Counted from the first letter of the stretch, positions 13,968-20,884 are shown. The stretch is DNA of 20,997 nt from JAZDEU01 sp043808545 (GCA_043808545.1 JAZDEU010000024.1:1-20997); one strand, 5' to 3'. Notes: a model not told the origin generated them from the sequence alone. A program made the numbers and translations.

Positions 13968-14645
13968 GTGCCTAACAATTTGTTAATTGAAGAAGTCGCA
14001 AAAAATCTTCGTGTTAATTTTAAAAAATTGAAGTGCATACAATCGGCTTATCTTTATGGGAGTGTCTTAACGGACAATTTCCATAAAAAAAGCGACATAG
14101 ACGTTTTATTTATAGTTGAAGATATCAAAGACCGACAAAAATTTTTAAAAAAAATAAAAGCTATTCGCGCCAAGGAAAAAAAATTAAAATTAGATATTAA
14201 TATTGTATTTAAAAATGAGTTTCTTAATCTTTGGCATATTTTTAGACCGCCGACATTTTTTATTTGGATTAAACAGCGAAATGCTTTACTCTGGGGTGAA
14301 GATTGCCTGCGCGATATTAAAGAAAAAAAAATAACTGTAAATTCTATATATAAACGCGCTGTTGATTTAGCGCAGGGTTGCAGGGCTGTATATCTAAACG
14401 ACAAAGATGTGGCATTTTGGGAAATAAAATATAGCAGATGGTTGCGCGAGCTGCAATATGGAATATTATATCTTCATGGGGAACTTGAGTTAGATTCTAA
14501 ATTATGCGGTAAAAAGCTTTGTAATTCTTTCCCTGAGCTAAAGAAAGCTGAGCTTCTACAAAAAAAACAATTGCCTATTAAAAATCTTTCAGAAATATCC
14601 GAATCATTTGTTCTTTGCATTTATAATCATTTCGTCAGGATATGA
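13968..14645 (+). CDS. Nucleotidyltransferase-domain protein
   Basis: This 225-aa protein has an N-terminal NTP_transf_2 (pol beta-like) fold. Gly31-Ser32 lie in YLYGSVL, the metal pair Asp43 and Asp45 in KKSDIDVLFI, and a third Asp76 in LKLDINIV, so the triad is complete. The C-terminal part is helical (about 115-225) and may be a substrate-binding HEPN-like or kanamycin-nucleotidyltransferase-like region. It could transfer a nucleotide to a small molecule or protein. Antitoxin-type MNT proteins are shorter. The start is the GTG at 13968, because the ATG at 13966 is out of frame. Its stop overlaps the next start as ATGA, indicating translational coupling. Confidence 0.8.
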   Translation: MPNNLLIEEVAKNLRVNFKKLKCIQSAYLYGSVLTDNFHKKSDIDVLFIVEDIKDRQKFLKKIKAIRAKEKKLKLDINIVFKNEFLNLWHIFRPPTFFIWIKQRNALLWGEDCLRDIKEKKITVNSIYKRAVDLAQGCRAVYLNDKDVAFWEIKYSRWLRELQYGILYLHGELELDSKLCGKKLCNSFPELKKAELLQKKQLPIKNLSEISESFVLCIYNHFVRI

Positions 14646-15793
14646 GAATATTAATGCTAACATCTCGGTATGGATTCGGTTACGGCATGGGATATGCCGC
14701 ATATAAAGAAGCAGCTGCCTTTGCATATCTTGGTAATTCTGTCACTGTTATTCATTGCTATAATAGCCCTGAAATTACTAAATTTTACGATGCCCGAATC
14801 ACAACTATTTATTTACCAATAATGAAAATCCCTCTTGTCGGATTTTTTGTTTATCATTTTAAACTTAAAAAATTTTTAAAAGACAAGATTAAAGTACAAG
14901 AATTTGATTTGATTTATATCCAGTCTCTGGAATTCGGATTGCTTGACATGAAAAAAATAAAGATACCAATATTTTATTTTTCCAGAAGCACAATGATTGG
15001 GCTGCAAAAGACATTGCGTAATGATGGCATTAAAAAATCTTTTTTAAATAAAATGAATCATTGCATTCTTGTATATCTCGAAAAACGATGCATGCAATAT
15101 GCTAAATTGATATTTGTAAAATCTAGAATTATGTCCGAAGAAGTTAGCAGTCTTTACCGCATCAACTCAAAAAAGATTGTCACTATAACAGGAGGTATAG
15201 ATAAAGAAAACTTTAAAATTGAAAATAAACTATTTAATGATAATTTTAAGAAAAAATTATCCATACCGCCATCCGCTAAGGTTATTCTTTATGCAGGTAG
15301 AATCGTTCCCCAAAAAGGATTAATATACCTAATTAAAGCTGCCTTGCAATTGCTGCCAGATTATGAATTTGTTATTGTGATAGCAGGTTCTTATTCAGAC
15401 AAGCACTATATAGATTCAATAAATAAAATTTTAAAAAGTAGCATCTATCAAAAATCATTTTACTTTCTAGGTCATATAGACCAACTAGAAATGTCATCCG
15501 TTTTTAATATCGCTGACTGTGTTGTGAGTCCGTCTTTATATGAGCCGTTTGGTATGGTAAACTTGCAGGCAGCTTTTTTGGGAAAAACAATAATCACTAC
15601 GGATACTACAGGAGCAATCGATGTTTTAAAAGGTTATCATAATTTAGTAGTTATTAAGCCCCGTTCAGTTGAATCTATTTCAGTTGCCTTAAAAAATTTA
15701 TTATCACCACAAAAGAATACAACCATACAGCCTTTTGAATTTAACAGATATTCATGGATAAATGTATCAAAAAAAATATTAAGTTATTTTTAA
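14642..15793 (+). CDS. Family 4 glycosyltransferase
   Basis: This 383-aa protein has the GT-B fold of family 4 retaining glycosyltransferases. The N-terminal domain has a glycine-rich MLTSRYGFGYGMGYAAYK acceptor loop. The C-terminal domain has YAGRIVPQKGL (Arg220 and Lys225, sugar-nucleotide phosphate binding), LGHID, ADCVVSPSLYEPFGMV and a following LQAAFLG. In the usual E-x7-E motif the first Glu (301) is kept but the second is Gln309, a change that may alter donor binding. There is no clear membrane helix, and peripheral association is likely. It is translationally coupled to the nucleotidyltransferase by an ATGA overlap and followed by the NUDIX gene after 17 nt, suggesting synthesis or recycling of a sugar-linked product. 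Confidence 0.88.
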   Translation: MRILMLTSRYGFGYGMGYAAYKEAAAFAYLGNSVTVIHCYNSPEITKFYDARITTIYLPIMKIPLVGFFVYHFKLKKFLKDKIKVQEFDLIYIQSLEFGLLDMKKIKIPIFYFSRSTMIGLQKTLRNDGIKKSFLNKMNHCILVYLEKRCMQYAKLIFVKSRIMSEEVSSLYRINSKKIVTITGGIDKENFKIENKLFNDNFKKKLSIPPSAKVILYAGRIVPQKGLIYLIKAALQLLPDYEFVIVIAGSYSDKHYIDSINKILKSSIYQKSFYFLGHIDQLEMSSVFNIADCVVSPSLYEPFGMVNLQAAFLGKTIITTDTTGAIDVLKGYHNLVVIKPRSVESISVALKNLLSPQKNTTIQPFEFNRYSWINVSKKILSYF

Positions 15794-15810
15794 AATTAAA
15801 TATATATATT

Positions 15811-16266
15811 ATGATAAGACATTTTAATGTAACAACTTACATCTACAATCAAAAAGATAAGAAATTTTTATTTATATTACACAAGAAGCTTAACAAGTGG
15901 GTTGCCCCGGGCGGGCATATAGAGGATAATGAAAATCCAGAGGCGGCAGCGTTGCGTGAAGTAAAAGAAGAAACTGGGCTTGATGTGGAATTGGTTGGTA
16001 ATAGATATCCGGAAGAGTCTGACTTAATGTGTCCATACGGGATACAAAAGAATGTGATTGCAGAAGGCGAACATGAGCATTTTGATTTGATATATTTAGC
16101 CTTTCCAGTATCTAGCGTCGCAGCAATATTAAATAAAAAAGAGGCTAATAACATAAAATGGTTTTCATTAGATGAAATTATTGATCCGCTTTTTAACTCA
16201 TTTGAAAAGAATAAAAAGTGGTGCAGCTATTTCAGCAATGAATTAAAAGATATACTAGGGGAGTAG
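15811..16266 (+). CDS. NUDIX hydrolase
   Basis: This 151-aa protein has a full NUDIX box at about 35-57, GHIEDNENPEAAALREVKEE followed by TGL, with the metal-binding REVKEE at 49-54. It therefore hydrolyses a nucleoside diphosphate linked to another group, such as a nucleotide sugar, dinucleotide or oxidised NTP. The N-terminus MIRHFNVTTYIYN begins with the typical first strand. An in-frame ATG at 15754 would overlap the glycosyltransferase gene and add a Lys/Asn-rich stretch without homology, so 15811 is preferred. It is the last gene before a strong terminator. In this context nucleotide-sugar turnover is the simplest idea, but it is not proven. Confidence 0.9.
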   Translation: MIRHFNVTTYIYNQKDKKFLFILHKKLNKWVAPGGHIEDNENPEAAALREVKEETGLDVELVGNRYPEESDLMCPYGIQKNVIAEGEHEHFDLIYLAFPVSSVAAILNKKEANNIKWFSLDEIIDPLFNSFEKNKKWCSYFSNELKDILGE

Positions 16267-16269
16267 CCG

Positions 16270-16316
16270 AAAAGGCGATGATTAGAGGCATTGCCTTTTT
16301 CTTTTCTTTTTTTTTG
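16270..16316 (+). terminator. Intrinsic terminator ending the 10.7-16.3 kb operon
   Basis: An 11-bp stem pairs AAAAGGCGATG (16270-16280) with CATTGCCTTTT (16289-16299) using one G-U pair and an 8-nt loop. It is followed by a long T-rich tract (TTCTTTTCTTTTTTTTT-like) to about 16315. It sits directly after the NUDIX stop codon. Confidence 0.88.
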
Positions 16317-16334
16317 AAAAATGGTAAAATAATA

Positions 16335-16400
16335 AATAGTATTAAGTATCTAATATAAAATATTAAGCATGATACAAAATACTAAATACTAGATACTAAC
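16335..16400. repeat. AGTATCTA/TAGATACT-type low-complexity repeat
   Basis: Units of the form TAGTATTAAGTATCT and ACTAAATACTAGATACT lie on the two sides of a short spacer and are partly complementary. They fill the gap before the gene at 16406. A possible weak promoter overlaps it (TTGAAA at 16314-16319, TAGTAT at 16338-16343, 18-nt spacing). Confidence 0.5.
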
Positions 16401-16405
16401 AAAAA

Positions 16406-17950
16406 ATGAACATAGTATTTGACCCAACTCCGTTATACGCATTAGGATCGCATCATCCTTTTGTGATTATGTTATATCTAATTAAGCTTTTCGGATGGAT
16501 ACCGATAATTTTTGTTATTGTTTGGGGACTGTGGAAAGTATGGATATTTTTTATACAAAATGAGTACGCAGGGAAAATTAAGTTTATTCTTTTGGCGATT
16601 GATGTGCCGAAAGATAATCTGCAGACTCCGAAAGCCGTAGAACAAATTTTTGCGCATCTTGCCGGCGCTCATTCAACGCCTAATTTTATTGAAAAATATT
16701 GGGACGGGTATGTGCAGGCATGGTTTAGTTTAGAAATAATAAGCATAGATGGATATATTCAGTTTTTGCTTTATACTCCCGAACCTTTTAGGGATTTAGT
16801 TGAAGCGGCTATTTACGCGCAATATCCTAACGCGGAAATAACAGAAGTGGAAGATTATGTTAATAATGTTCCGCAAAAATATCCATCTGAAGAATGGAAT
16901 TTTTGGGGTACGGAATTGATTTTAGTAAAGCCGCATTGTTATCCTATAAGAACTTATGCAGAGTTTGAACATACTGGAAGCGAGGAAGTTTTTAAAGATC
17001 CTATGGCGGCGCTTTTAGAAATGATGAGCAGGATGAATAAAGGAGAGCAAGTTTGGATACAGCTAATTATAAATCCTATAAATCAAGATTGGGCGAAGGA
17101 ATGTGATAAAGAGGTGCGAAAGCTAGTAAAGGAAAAAGTTCCAACATCGGGCGGCGGCGGAATATCGGGCGGTTTTATGGGGATATTGCATTCTGCCGCG
17201 GATGCTTTTGGCGAAATGATAACAGGGATGGGCGGAGTGGAAGCAACTGAGAAAAAAGATAATGATCCGTATAATATTGTTATGAATATGACGACAGGGG
17301 ATAAAGAAATAGTTGAGGGAATTCAGAAAAAAGCGGCAAAAATCGGCTATCAAACAAAAATAAGGCAGATGTATATAGCGCGTCACGAAGTTTTTTCAAA
17401 GCAAAAGGGAGTTTCTGGAATTTTTGGGACAATAAAGCAATTTAATACGAATGATAAGAATTCTATAAAGCCTGAATTAAAAGTCGTTGCGACTAAGATT
17501 AATTATTTTTTCAAAAAATGGAGAGTCGCCGGGCGTCAAAATAGGTTAATGAAAGCTTATCGCGTAAGGAGTTTAAGCCGCGGAACGGCGCATATTGGGA
17601 TTTTAAATATTGAAGAATTAGCAACATTATGGCATTTTCCGATGTCGCAAGTTAAAGCTCCTTTGATTAAGAAAACGGAAGTTAAGAGAGTAGAGCCTCC
17701 GTTTAATCTTCCTACTGAAGACAGGTATCTTAGCAGGGTTTCCTCCTTCGCTAAAGCTGCGGAGGACAAGAAAGCTGCTGATGGCAATGAAATAGCAGAG
17801 CAAACTGGCGCGGTTGAAAATAGCAAAGTAAAGAATAAAATAAGGAGAGAGAATAAAGAGGATAAAAATAATGTTAAAAAAGTTGAGGAAAATTTAGGGA
17901 AAAATATTGCAAGGCATTTAGAACCGCCTGGGAATTTGCCGTTCGCTTAA
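16406..17950 (+). CDS. Membrane-anchored conserved partner of the VirD4-like ATPase
   Basis: This 514-aa protein has no enzymatic motif I recognise. A hydrophobic stretch at about 18-50 (HPFVIMLYLIKLFGWIPIIF and on) makes one or two membrane helices. A large soluble part follows, with a Gly-rich linker (SGGGGISGGFMGILHSAADA) near 250, a conserved basic region near 345-400 (RQNRLMKAYRVRSLSRGTAH), and a charged, probably disordered tail from about 425. Similar proteins occur directly before VirD4/TraD-like ATPases in Patescibacteria, and the same order is seen here. The ATPase lacks its own membrane helices, so this protein may anchor it. A repeat encodes part of SSFAKAAEDKKA in the tail. The stop is followed by a repeat-filled spacer. 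Confidence 0.7.
   Translation: MNIVFDPTPLYALGSHHPFVIMLYLIKLFGWIPIIFVIVWGLWKVWIFFIQNEYAGKIKFILLAIDVPKDNLQTPKAVEQIFAHLAGAHSTPNFIEKYWDGYVQAWFSLEIISIDGYIQFLLYTPEPFRDLVEAAIYAQYPNAEITEVEDYVNNVPQKYPSEEWNFWGTELILVKPHCYPIRTYAEFEHTGSEEVFKDPMAALLEMMSRMNKGEQVWIQLIINPINQDWAKECDKEVRKLVKEKVPTSGGGGISGGFMGILHSAADAFGEMITGMGGVEATEKKDNDPYNIVMNMTTGDKEIVEGIQKKAAKIGYQTKIRQMYIARHEVFSKQKGVSGIFGTIKQFNTNDKNSIKPELKVVATKINYFFKKWRVAGRQNRLMKAYRVRSLSRGTAHIGILNIEELATLWHFPMSQVKAPLIKKTEVKRVEPPFNLPTEDRYLSRVSSFAKAAEDKKAADGNEIAEQTGAVENSKVKNKIRRENKEDKNNVKKVEENLGKNIARHLEPPGNLPFA
17741..17766. repeat. TCCTCC...GGAGGA hairpin repeat in the ATPase-partner gene
   Basis: TCCTCC at 17741-17746 pairs with GGAGGA at 17761-17766 around TTCGCTAAAGCTGC. 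It encodes SSFAKAAED within the low-complexity tail. The peptide resembles the FAKATEDK-type insertions I associate with Patescibacteria proteins. Confidence 0.65.
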
Positions 17951-18120
17951 GTATAATACAAATCTGCAAATCTAATGCAAATCTGCGAATATGCAAATTT
18001 GCAAATGCGGAATTAAATTATATGGATAAAGTTATTTATAAAGAGTTATCATATAAAATAGGTGGTTTATTTTTTAAGGTACATGCAGATTTGCATTTTA
18101 TTTGTAGATTTGTGTTATAT
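17951..18120. repeat. CAAATCTGCAAAT inverted repeats around the GxxExxY relic
   Basis: From 17951 to 18006 runs a series of ATACAAATCTGCAAAT, GCAAATCTGCGAAT and TGCAAATTTGCAAATG units. From about 18082 to 18120 the complementary type appears (GCAGATTTGCA, TTTGTAGATTTGTGTTATAT). The two arms flank the truncated gene at 18022-18129, and the right arm forms its last codons. Confidence 0.7.
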
Positions 18121-18129
18121 ATAATATGA
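18022..18129 (+). pseudogene. Truncated GxxExxY protein gene
   Basis: A 35-codon frame starts MDKVIYKELSYKIGGLFFKV, followed by HADL, which matches the N-terminus of GxxExxY (PD-(D/E)XK-like, PF13366) proteins. After about 24 codons the homology runs into the CAAATCTG-type repeat, and the GxxExxY motif and nuclease residues are absent. Normal proteins are about 120-130 aa, so this is a 5' remnant. Its TGA overlaps the ATPase start as ATGA, so it might still be translated and couple ribosomes into the ATPase gene. Confidence 0.65.
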
Positions 18130-20225
18130 ACAACACTAACGATATAACCGTTTTCGCGCAAACAAATTTCAGAGATAAAAAGAGGCGTTTTGGAATTAAA
18201 ACAGATGATCGGCGGCGGCATATGTACTTAATCGGTAAAACCGGGATGGGGAAGTCCACTATGCTTGAGAATATGATTATAAATGATATTAGAAACGGAC
18301 GCGGAGTCGCGGTTGTTGATCCTCATGGCGACTTAGTGGAAAAAGTCATTGATTTTATCCCTTCCAGCCGCATAAACGATGTTATAAATTTTAATCCGGC
18401 TGACATGGATTATCCTATTGCTTTTAATCCTTTAGAGAGCATTGATCCGAGATATAAACATCTTATCTCTTCCGGCTTAATAGGAGTATTTAAAAAATTA
18501 TGGGCGGAGAGCTGGGGTCCGAGACTGGAATATCTTTTAAGAAACGCACTCCTTGCTTTACTGGACAATCAAGGAACCACTCTGCTCGGCATAATGCGAA
18601 TTTTAGTTGATAAAAATTACAGGAAAAAAATAATATCAAATATTGAAGATCCTGTTGTGAAGGCTTTTTGGGTTGAGGAATATTCTAAGTATCCTGATAA
18701 ATTTCAGGTTGAGGCGATAAGCCCTATTCAAAATAAGGTGGGGCAGTTTTTGTCTAATTTTTTAATTAGGAACATTGTCGGGCAGGTGAAATCTTCTTTT
18801 GATATGAGAACGATTATGGATGATAAAAAAATTCTTCTTATGAACTTATCAAAAGGCAGGATTGGAGAAGATACTTCAAGTTTATTGGGAGCGATGATGA
18901 TAACTAAAATTCAGCTCGCGGCTATGGATAGAATAGATATTCCTGAAGAAGAGAGAACGGATTTTTATCTGTATGTTGATGAGTTCCAAAATTTCGCCAC
19001 TGAAAGTTTCGCCACTATTTTATCAGAAGCGAGAAAATACCGTTTGAATTTAATTATGGCGCATCAATACATAGAGCAATTAAATGATGTTGTCCGTCCT
19101 GCTGTTTTTGGAAATGTCGGAACAATTGTCGTGTTTAGAGTCGGAGCGGCTGACGCTGAAGAGTTAGTGAAAGAGTTTACTCCTAAATTTTTAGAAGAGG
19201 ATCTTGTTAATATCCCTAAATGGGAATGTTATATGAAGTTAATGGTTGATGGAATTGCGACTGATCCTTTTTCAGCTTCAGGTTTGCCTCCTTTTAGCAA
19301 AGATGAAAAAACTAATAACAAAGAAAAGATTATAAATCTTTCCAGAGAACGATATGCTGAAAAGAGAGAAATAGTTGAGGAACGGATTACAAGGTGGAGC
19401 GGACCATTGCAAGAAAACCCTGCAGGAAAGCCCGCTTCCAGCGGGACATTGCAAGAAAACAAGAAAACAAGAAAACAAGAAAACAATAACGCAGAACAAG
19501 ACCTGCCTGCGTCCGCCTGCGCGGACAGGCAGGCAGGAAGCAATAATAAAGAATTTGGAATTAAAACGAATGTGATGGAAGATAATAAAATAAGAAATAT
19601 AGGAATTAGATCTAATATTAAATATACTGCCGATAGAGATGAAGAGAAATTTAAAGTTAAATGTAATTCTTGCGGAAGGGAAACAGAAGTTAATTTTGAG
19701 CCGGACAATGTGCGACCTGTATATTGCAGAGATTGTTTAAATAAAATACGAAGCGGAGAAATACGGATGCTTCCGAGAAAGAAAATTTTTGAGAGTAAAT
19801 CACCGCGCCTTGCGAACCCTGCGGCAAGCGGAAATTCTGTGGCAGAGACCGTAGCGCATTTTAGCCGTGGCGGTAAAATGGCAGAGCATAAAGCAGAACT
19901 GCCGTCTGAGAATAGAGTGGCAGAGCATAAGGCGAAAATGCCGCGTGAAAGAAAAGTTGCGGAGACAAGAGTAGAACCGCCTCGTAAAAATAAAATTGCG
20001 GAGGACGAAGATGGCGGCGGCGAAGAAGCGGAGCTGTCTTTAATGGATGCGATGAAAATCGGCGCGTCTGATTTTAGCGGCAAGAAAATTAAAAATTTTG
20101 CGCCTAGTTTTACTAAAATAGTTGACGAGGAATATGATGATTTGGAAACATACGAATCGCAGGAAAAAATAGCTATTTCAGACAAAGAAAAAAGAATGCA
20201 GAAAGGTCGAGTTATAAAATTCTAA
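18126..20225 (+). CDS. VirD4/TraD-like (HerA-FtsK superfamily) DNA-transfer ATPase
   Basis: This 699-aa protein is a hexameric-type ATPase related to type IV coupling proteins. Walker A GKTGMGKST lies at 37-45, VAVVDPHGDL at 61-70, Walker B YLYVDEFQNF at 281-290, and a sensor-like LIMAHQYIEQL at 309-319. No membrane helix is present, unlike VirD4/TraD, so the preceding membrane protein may serve as anchor. The C-terminal third is unusual: repeat-derived sequence at about 427-472, a four-Cys zinc ribbon (C513, C516, C534, C537), and a five-fold 13-residue repeat from 571 to about 629. No other type IV secretion genes are visible, so a role in chromosome handling or DNA uptake is as likely as conjugation. 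The ATG at 18126 overlaps the stop of the GxxExxY remnant. Confidence 0.88.
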   Translation: MNNTNDITVFAQTNFRDKKRRFGIKTDDRRRHMYLIGKTGMGKSTMLENMIINDIRNGRGVAVVDPHGDLVEKVIDFIPSSRINDVINFNPADMDYPIAFNPLESIDPRYKHLISSGLIGVFKKLWAESWGPRLEYLLRNALLALLDNQGTTLLGIMRILVDKNYRKKIISNIEDPVVKAFWVEEYSKYPDKFQVEAISPIQNKVGQFLSNFLIRNIVGQVKSSFDMRTIMDDKKILLMNLSKGRIGEDTSSLLGAMMITKIQLAAMDRIDIPEEERTDFYLYVDEFQNFATESFATILSEARKYRLNLIMAHQYIEQLNDVVRPAVFGNVGTIVVFRVGAADAEELVKEFTPKFLEEDLVNIPKWECYMKLMVDGIATDPFSASGLPPFSKDEKTNNKEKIINLSRERYAEKREIVEERITRWSGPLQENPAGKPASSGTLQENKKTRKQENNNAEQDLPASACADRQAGSNNKEFGIKTNVMEDNKIRNIGIRSNIKYTADRDEEKFKVKCNSCGRETEVNFEPDNVRPVYCRDCLNKIRSGEIRMLPRKKIFESKSPRLANPAASGNSVAETVAHFSRGGKMAEHKAELPSENRVAEHKAKMPRERKVAETRVEPPRKNKIAEDEDGGGEEAELSLMDAMKIGASDFSGKKIKNFAPSFTKIVDEEYDDLETYESQEKIAISDKEKRMQKGRVIKF
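19405..19460. repeat. Hairpin between 14-nt direct repeats in the ATPase gene
   Basis: CATTGCAAGAAAAC occurs at 19405-19418 and again at 19447-19460, 42 nt apart and in the same frame (LQEN twice). Between them lies the hairpin CCCGCT-TCC-AGCGGG (19431-19445). The layout resembles insertion of a palindrome with a target duplication, or tandem duplication of the tract. Confidence 0.75.
19453..19484 (+). repeat. AAGAAAAC x4 tandem in the ATPase gene
   Basis: Four exact 8-nt units encode part of NKKTRKQEN. Similar AAGAAAACAA tracts occur between genes near 10779-10790, so an intergenic-type repeat is being translated. Confidence 0.8.
19502..19537. repeat. CCTGCCTG...CAGGCAGG imperfect palindrome in the ATPase gene
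   Basis: CCTGCCTGC with GTCCGC pairs with GCGGAC and the CAGGCAGG arm across a short CTGC centre, with a small bulge. It encodes LPASACADRQAG. The outer CCTGCCTGCG sequence also occurs in the intergenic palindrome at 2958-2973. Confidence 0.75.
19836..20012 (+). repeat. Five-fold 39-nt / 13-aa repeat in the ATPase tail
   Basis: Residues 571-629 contain SVAETVAHFSRGG, KMAEHKAELPSEN, RVAEHKAKMPRER, KVAETRVEPPRKN and a partial KIAEDEDGG. The (V/M/I)-A-E start is kept in each unit. The DNA has diverged between units, so the repeat is old and maintained at protein level. Charge and Pro content suggest a flexible tail. Confidence 0.85.
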
Positions 20226-20296
20226 AAAACAATCTGAAAAGAATTTTAAACCATTATTTTTGAAATTTGACTTTTGAGTTTTGATTTTTTTAGTCT

Positions 20297-20839
20297 ATGT
20301 CAAAGTTTAAGGAGAAAATTTTATTATATAAATTGAGTTTAAAAGATGAGAAGGGCTTTATAGAAGTCTATGATTTGTATGTAGAAAAAATTTACAGGTT
20401 TATATTTTTTAAAATATCAAATCATGAAGAAGCGGAAGATTTAACTTCCGAAGTTTTTATTAAAGCATGGCAGTATGCGCAGGAGAACAAAGAGATTAAA
20501 GCCATTCCTTCTTTTTTGTATGCAATCGCCCGTAATAAAGTTATTGATTTATACAGAAAAAGAAGCAAGGGAAAAACTGTTGCGTTAGATGAAAATATAG
20601 ATACATTAAAAGATGGCAAGTATGATATAGCGCGAAAGATAGATGATGATTTAGGTATTGAAGCGATAAGTGTTTTTCTAAATAAATTAAAAGCTGAGTA
20701 TAGGGAAGCTTTATTATTAAGATATGTTGATGATTTTTCTATTGCGGAAATCTCAAAAATTTTAGGAAAAAAGAAGGGGACTGTCCGAGTTTTAATTCAT
20801 CGCGCGCTGGAAGCTTTACGGGAGATAATGGGGGAGTGA
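20297..20839 (+). CDS. ECF-type RNA polymerase sigma factor
   Basis: This 180-aa protein has the two-domain ECF layout. Region 2 covers about 20-92 (YDLYVEKIYRFIFFKISNHE, then EAEDLTSEVFIKAW and IARNKVIDLYRKR), which binds the -10 and the RNAP clamp. Region 4 covers about 128-178 (LKAEYREALLLRYVDDFSIA, then EISKILGKKKGTVRVLIHRA), the -35-binding HTH. No region 3 or C-terminal extension is seen. The ATG at 20297 follows a TTTTGA-type repeat and lacks a Shine-Dalgarno. An anti-sigma or regulatory gene would often follow, but the next sequence is the tail of a transposase on the other strand, so any partner has been displaced or lies elsewhere. Confidence 0.92.
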   Translation: MSKFKEKILLYKLSLKDEKGFIEVYDLYVEKIYRFIFFKISNHEEAEDLTSEVFIKAWQYAQENKEIKAIPSFLYAIARNKVIDLYRKRSKGKTVALDENIDTLKDGKYDIARKIDDDLGIEAISVFLNKLKAEYREALLLRYVDDFSIAEISKILGKKKGTVRVLIHRALEALREIMGE

Positions 20840-20884
20840 GTAGAATTTTCCTTCATCTATACTAATTTGCTAAACTAAATAGGA

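Noticed and set aside
17951..18120. CRISPR-like array of CAAATCTG units
   Set aside because: The units are short, unequally spaced and inverted, with no unique spacers of constant length and no cas genes nearby.
18120..18125. TATAAT directly before the ATPase ATG as a promoter
   Set aside because: Spacing to the ATG is zero, so transcription would start inside the gene. It is also part of the repeat arm.
19229..20185. 318-aa minus-strand open frame opposite the ATPase tail
   Set aside because: The plus strand encodes a zinc ribbon and protein repeats in frame. The antisense product is Ser/Leu-rich without motifs, a mirror of the plus-strand codon use.
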